DNA of 6,879 nt from Candidatus Woesearchaeota archaeon (GTDB lineage Archaea > Nanobdellota > Nanobdellia > Woesearchaeales > GW2011-AR4), in NCBI GenBank assembly GCA_016181325.1, contig JACOZO010000119.1:1-6879 (forward strand), in the 5' to 3' direction. Made by a program: the position numbers and the translations under genes. The notes under the pieces were generated by a model. The model searched no databases. It was not told the DNA's origin and was given only the letters and a program-made list of their open reading frames with translations. Shown here one piece after another: positions 3,937 through 6,879 of this stretch (position 1 is the stretch's first letter; each line of letters begins with the position of its first letter).

Positions 3937-6750
3937 TTGGCGTTTAAGAGGTACATCAACAGGAACGGGAAGCAGATAGGGCCATATTACTATGAGAATG
4001 TCAGGCATGACGGCAAGGTCAGGTCAATCTATCTAGGAAAGACCCCTGATGAGATTCCGAAGCGCAGAATAAGGAAGCCACTTCTTGCATTGATAGTGAT
4101 GCTCGCGCTTATCCTGATATTCGGCGGCTCGGTCTTCTACATCAAGAACAAGTCTTTCATAGAGCAAAGGGCAAGAGTGGCCCAGGGCGAGCCGAATTTT
4201 GCTGTGGACCAGATACTTCTGAAGGTGCTTGTCAGGAGCAAGGAATTGACGTCGAGAGACATCCGCATAATGAACCTTGACGAGCAGCCGATAACTATTA
4301 AGCTTGATGTCGAGGGCCTTTTTGACATAATAAGCGCGGATACAAGCGAATTTTTCCTGAAGCCCGGCCAGACCAGGACGGTCTCCCTCAACTTTTCTTC
4401 CTATGTGCCTTCCCAGAACATCGAGCAGCAGCCCGGGGTCTACATCGGCAAATTCATCGTGGAATCCCTGAAGGCAAGGAAGGAGATACCGATAATTGTC
4501 GAGATCGAGACAAAGAACGTCCTGTTCGACACGAACCTCAATCCCGTGGCTTTGGAAAGGAGGGTGAAGCAGGGGGACCAGACCATAATAGAGGTCAGGC
4601 TCTTCAACCTTGAAAGCGTTGATGTGGTGAACGTCGACATGGAGTATTTTGTCAAGGACATAAACGGCAACACGATCGTGACGGAGAGCGAGACGGCCGT
4701 TGTCAAGACCCAGGCGTCGTTCTTCAAGACCGTCACTATCCCGAAAAGCCTGAAGCCAGGCACGTATATCTTTGCCGCGCATTCAAGATTCGGGAATTCC
4801 ATAGGGACTGCAAGCTACATTTTCGAGGTGACTGACAGGACCCAGTCTTCCGGCGAGCCTCTGACGTTCATCCAGTTCTGCAGGAATGACCTGTTATGCA
4901 TGGGGCTCTCGCTGGTCACGCTGCTGCTGCTATTCTCGCTGATAGCTTATTTCTATTTCTACATAGGGGCTTTCATTTACGACAAGATAGGGGACATCTT
5001 TGAGGTCGTCGCAAAAAAGACCCCGGAGGAGAAGATAGAGAGCGAGACCCTCAAGCTGAAGACCGAGAAGGCGAAGCTTGAGCTTGAAAAGAAATTCACG
5101 GAGCTTGATGAGGAAAAGAAGGAATTATCAGAGCAAAAAGCCAGCTTGCTGAAAAAGGTTGCGGGTTCAGTCTGGAATTCTATTCTGGCCAAATCCGGCC
5201 TGGTTAAGTTGCTGGAGAATATCCAAAGAAAGAATCTGGAAAGGCAAATGAGGAAGAAATCCACTGAAAAATTCAGCGTCATGGAAGAGAGCAAAAAAGT
5301 GCTCGAAGAGCAAAAAAAGGAAAGGGAGCTGCTCACGAAAAAGATAGGGGAAGAAAAAAGGAACTTCAGGCAGCACCTCACGGAGCAGAGGCAGAGGCTG
5401 GAAGAGGAGGAAAAAATCACGAAACTGCTGGCAGGCGATTCCGCGAGGAAACAGATTATCCAAGAAGTCAGGAAGAAGCCAAGATTATCAAGGAAGGAAG
5501 AGACAAAGCTGCTGAGGATACGGAAAGCCAGGATTGAAAACCTGCAGAAGCAGCTTAAATCCCTGGATTCCCAGATATCAGCGATGGATTCCATAGTCGG
5601 GCATTATGAGCGGCAGGATGAGGCAGATAGTGCGAAGCTAGGTAGGGCAAGGGAGCGTTACAGGGCATTTGAAAATGAGTTGAGAAAAAGGCAGGACATG
5701 CAGAATGCCCTTGGAGCTGAAGCTGAAAAGGCAGAAGCCGAGTACAGGGCGAAGCTGGCGGCATGGAAGGAAAGCCTGTCAAAGTATAGCCGGGAATCCT
5801 CGGCCAGGAAAAAGGAATTCTACGCGCGGCTGTCGGAAACTGAAAATGAATCGTTTAGAAAGCTCAATGAGGACATGGACAGGGCAGGCAAGTCCTCGGA
5901 CGCCGGCATGCGCAGGCTCAGGAAAGGCGAGATAAAGGAGCATATCAAGTCAGAGCAGCAGGAATTTGAGGCTGCTGAGAAATCCCGTGAGCAGGATTTG
6001 ATTAACGGAAAAAATGACATCGATGCCTCTTATAGGGGCAAGAAACAGGATATCAGTTCAAAGATACAGGAGCTTAACAGCCAGATTATGCGCATAAAGC
6101 TGTCCATCGGCTCTGCGCCGCAAGCCGGCTCGTCTTCTTCAAAAAGGATAGTCCAGCTCAGGGAGCAGCTGAACAAGCTTGCTTCCAGCAGGAATGCCAT
6201 AGCTGAAGAGTTGAAGTCTTTGGAATTAAGCATGGCTTCTTACGGAAAAGTATCCCAGATAGAAGCAGAGGTTTTGGCCGAAGAGAAAGCTGAAATTGCG
6301 GCAAAGCCGGAATCATCGGGGCTGTGGGCTAAGCTTCCCAAATTCAGGGAATTGGCGGATTCTATAAGGCAGAATGCCATGCAGAAGCTTCGCAGGAAGA
6401 AGCCGGAACAGCCGGCTGCAGCTCAAATCGCGGAGCAGCAGCCGCAGGAAATTGAGGAAAAGGAAGACGAGCCGAAGAAGGCAGATCCCAAGGGCAGCAC
6501 CGATAAATTTCTGGCAGAAGTCGATGAGGATATTGAGGCGTATCCTGACAAGGAAGTGCAGAAATGCTATGAATTGATTAAGGATTCCTATAAGACTTAT
6601 AAGAAAAACGACGTGGAAAAAGCAAAAGGTATTTACACTGATGCTCTCAACATTTACTCAAAGCTCGACTACGAGGGCAAAAAGCAGGTTTACAGGAAGC
6701 TGACAGACCTGTACAACATGCTGTTAAATGAGAAGTCAAATGAGAAATGA
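3937..6750 (+). CDS. Large membrane protein: two Ig-like ectodomains linked to a cytoplasmic coiled coil and TPR-like domain
   Basis: This 937-aa protein has no name I recognise. In order: a short N-terminal cytosolic motif (KRYINRNGKQIGPYYYE, 4-20, then DGKVRSIYLGK, 25-35) that recalls small GPYYY-containing domains (DUF6788-like), a basic stop (PKRRIRKP), and membrane helix 1 (49-68). Two beta-sandwich domains follow outside (about 85-195 and 196-300, split at VLFD), then membrane helix 2 (about 318-345). A highly charged coiled coil extends from about 360 to 785, interrupted by W-containing amphipathic stretches at 404-425 and 793-815. A Pro/Glu linker (822-855) leads to a helical C-terminal domain (856-930) whose CYELIKDSYKTYKKNDVEKA-type helix pairs resemble TPR-like units. 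The positive-inside rule agrees with both termini in the cytosol. The ectodomain pair is related to that of the 1762-2952 protein. A structural or signalling link between envelope and cytoplasm is inference. The start is TTG with a GAGGTG site. It is not an SMC/Rad50 ATPase: no Walker motifs. Confidence 0.8.
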   Translation: MAFKRYINRNGKQIGPYYYENVRHDGKVRSIYLGKTPDEIPKRRIRKPLLALIVMLALILIFGGSVFYIKNKSFIEQRARVAQGEPNFAVDQILLKVLVRSKELTSRDIRIMNLDEQPITIKLDVEGLFDIISADTSEFFLKPGQTRTVSLNFSSYVPSQNIEQQPGVYIGKFIVESLKARKEIPIIVEIETKNVLFDTNLNPVALERRVKQGDQTIIEVRLFNLESVDVVNVDMEYFVKDINGNTIVTESETAVVKTQASFFKTVTIPKSLKPGTYIFAAHSRFGNSIGTASYIFEVTDRTQSSGEPLTFIQFCRNDLLCMGLSLVTLLLLFSLIAYFYFYIGAFIYDKIGDIFEVVAKKTPEEKIESETLKLKTEKAKLELEKKFTELDEEKKELSEQKASLLKKVAGSVWNSILAKSGLVKLLENIQRKNLERQMRKKSTEKFSVMEESKKVLEEQKKERELLTKKIGEEKRNFRQHLTEQRQRLEEEEKITKLLAGDSARKQIIQEVRKKPRLSRKEETKLLRIRKARIENLQKQLKSLDSQISAMDSIVGHYERQDEADSAKLGRARERYRAFENELRKRQDMQNALGAEAEKAEAEYRAKLAAWKESLSKYSRESSARKKEFYARLSETENESFRKLNEDMDRAGKSSDAGMRRLRKGEIKEHIKSEQQEFEAAEKSREQDLINGKNDIDASYRGKKQDISSKIQELNSQIMRIKLSIGSAPQAGSSSSKRIVQLREQLNKLASSRNAIAEELKSLELSMASYGKVSQIEAEVLAEEKAEIAAKPESSGLWAKLPKFRELADSIRQNAMQKLRRKKPEQPAAAQIAEQQPQEIEEKEDEPKKADPKGSTDKFLAEVDEDIEAYPDKEVQKCYELIKDSYKTYKKNDVEKAKGIYTDALNIYSKLDYEGKKQVYRKLTDLYNMLLNEKSNEK

Positions 6751-6879
6751 TTGGCGTCATTCTATAGTGGCTGTTTGGCATTCTGAAGTTGCTTTAATTC
6801 AATCCGTCGCTTCGCGGCATTAAAAAATCACTCAGAGGATTTATCAAAAAAATTGCAATTACTGATTAGAGATTGTTTG
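6751..6879. other. 3' flank of the 937-aa gene, no gene recognised
   Basis: A compact GC hairpin, GTCGC-TTC-GCGGC (6806-6818), stands about 55 bases after the stop. It is followed by TAAAAAA rather than a T-run, so it is not a classical terminator on the plus strand. AATTGCAATT (6851-6860) is a perfect but AT-trivial palindrome. No coding sequence is visible in this short tail. Confidence 0.4.

Noticed and set aside
4033..4782. A 249-codon frame on the minus strand
   Set aside because: It is antisense to the clearly coding ectodomain region, without domain patterns or a ribosome-binding site.
4977..5594. A long Ser/Phe-rich frame on the minus strand
   Set aside because: It is the antisense shadow of the Lys/Glu-rich coiled coil (AAG/GAA read backwards gives Ser/Phe/Leu) and has no start signals.
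5017..6290. SMC/Rad50-type ATPase suggested by the long coiled coil
   Set aside because: No Walker A, Walker B or signature motif is present, and two membrane helices precede the coil.
6785..6830. A CRISPR-repeat-like stretch with TTTAATTCAATCC and a nearby GC hairpin
   Set aside because: Only one copy is present, without spacers or a second repeat in the window.

Overview
The window looks like a piece of a small-genome archaeon, most probably of the DPANN group. The evidence is a heavy bias to AGG/AGA arginine and ATA isoleucine codons, archaeal TATA-type promoters, GGTGAT/GAGGTG ribosome-binding sites, and surface proteins of a style common in Woesearchaeota/Pacearchaeota-like genomes (STNY repeats, a Cys-rich knot, Ig-like domains). 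The exact lineage cannot be fixed from this window.

Layout. Positions 1-354 hold the 3' end of a branched-chain amino acid aminotransferase gene (ilvE-like). It is followed at 376-1344 by a complete thiL-like thiamine-monophosphate kinase gene in which one normally conserved metal-binding aspartate is a cysteine. Positions 1346-1620 are not convincingly coding. They form a 275-nt unit on the minus strand, closed by a perfect 9-bp terminal helix, full of internal helices, and preceded at the right distance by a TATA box. I call this a structured non-coding RNA of unknown family, convergent with thiL. Positions 1762-2952 encode a secreted, membrane-anchored surface protein.

An AT-richer island follows (about 2990-3930). 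It holds a two-gene cassette that resembles a type II toxin-antitoxin module: a 69-residue DUF4258-like protein and a 104-residue protein that joins a zinc ribbon to an AbrB-like C-terminus. A perfect palindrome lies between the cassette's TATA box and its first start codon and is a likely autoregulatory operator. The remaining 340 bases of the island have no convincing gene.

Positions 3937-6750 encode a 937-residue membrane protein: an N-terminal cytosolic motif, a first membrane helix, two Ig-like ectodomains, a second membrane helix, about 430 residues of cytoplasmic coiled coil, and a C-terminal helical TPR-like domain. Its two ectodomains are recognisably related to those of the 1762-2952 protein, so the cassette sits between two envelope genes that share a module.

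How they fit together (inference): the metabolic genes on the left are housekeeping and unrelated to the rest. The two envelope proteins may act together, one purely external and one linking the outside to a cytoplasmic coiled-coil scaffold. The toxin-antitoxin-like cassette appears to be an insertion. The less-described elements are the minus-strand RNA, the chimeric antitoxin-like gene with its operator, and the ectodomain-coiled-coil protein.
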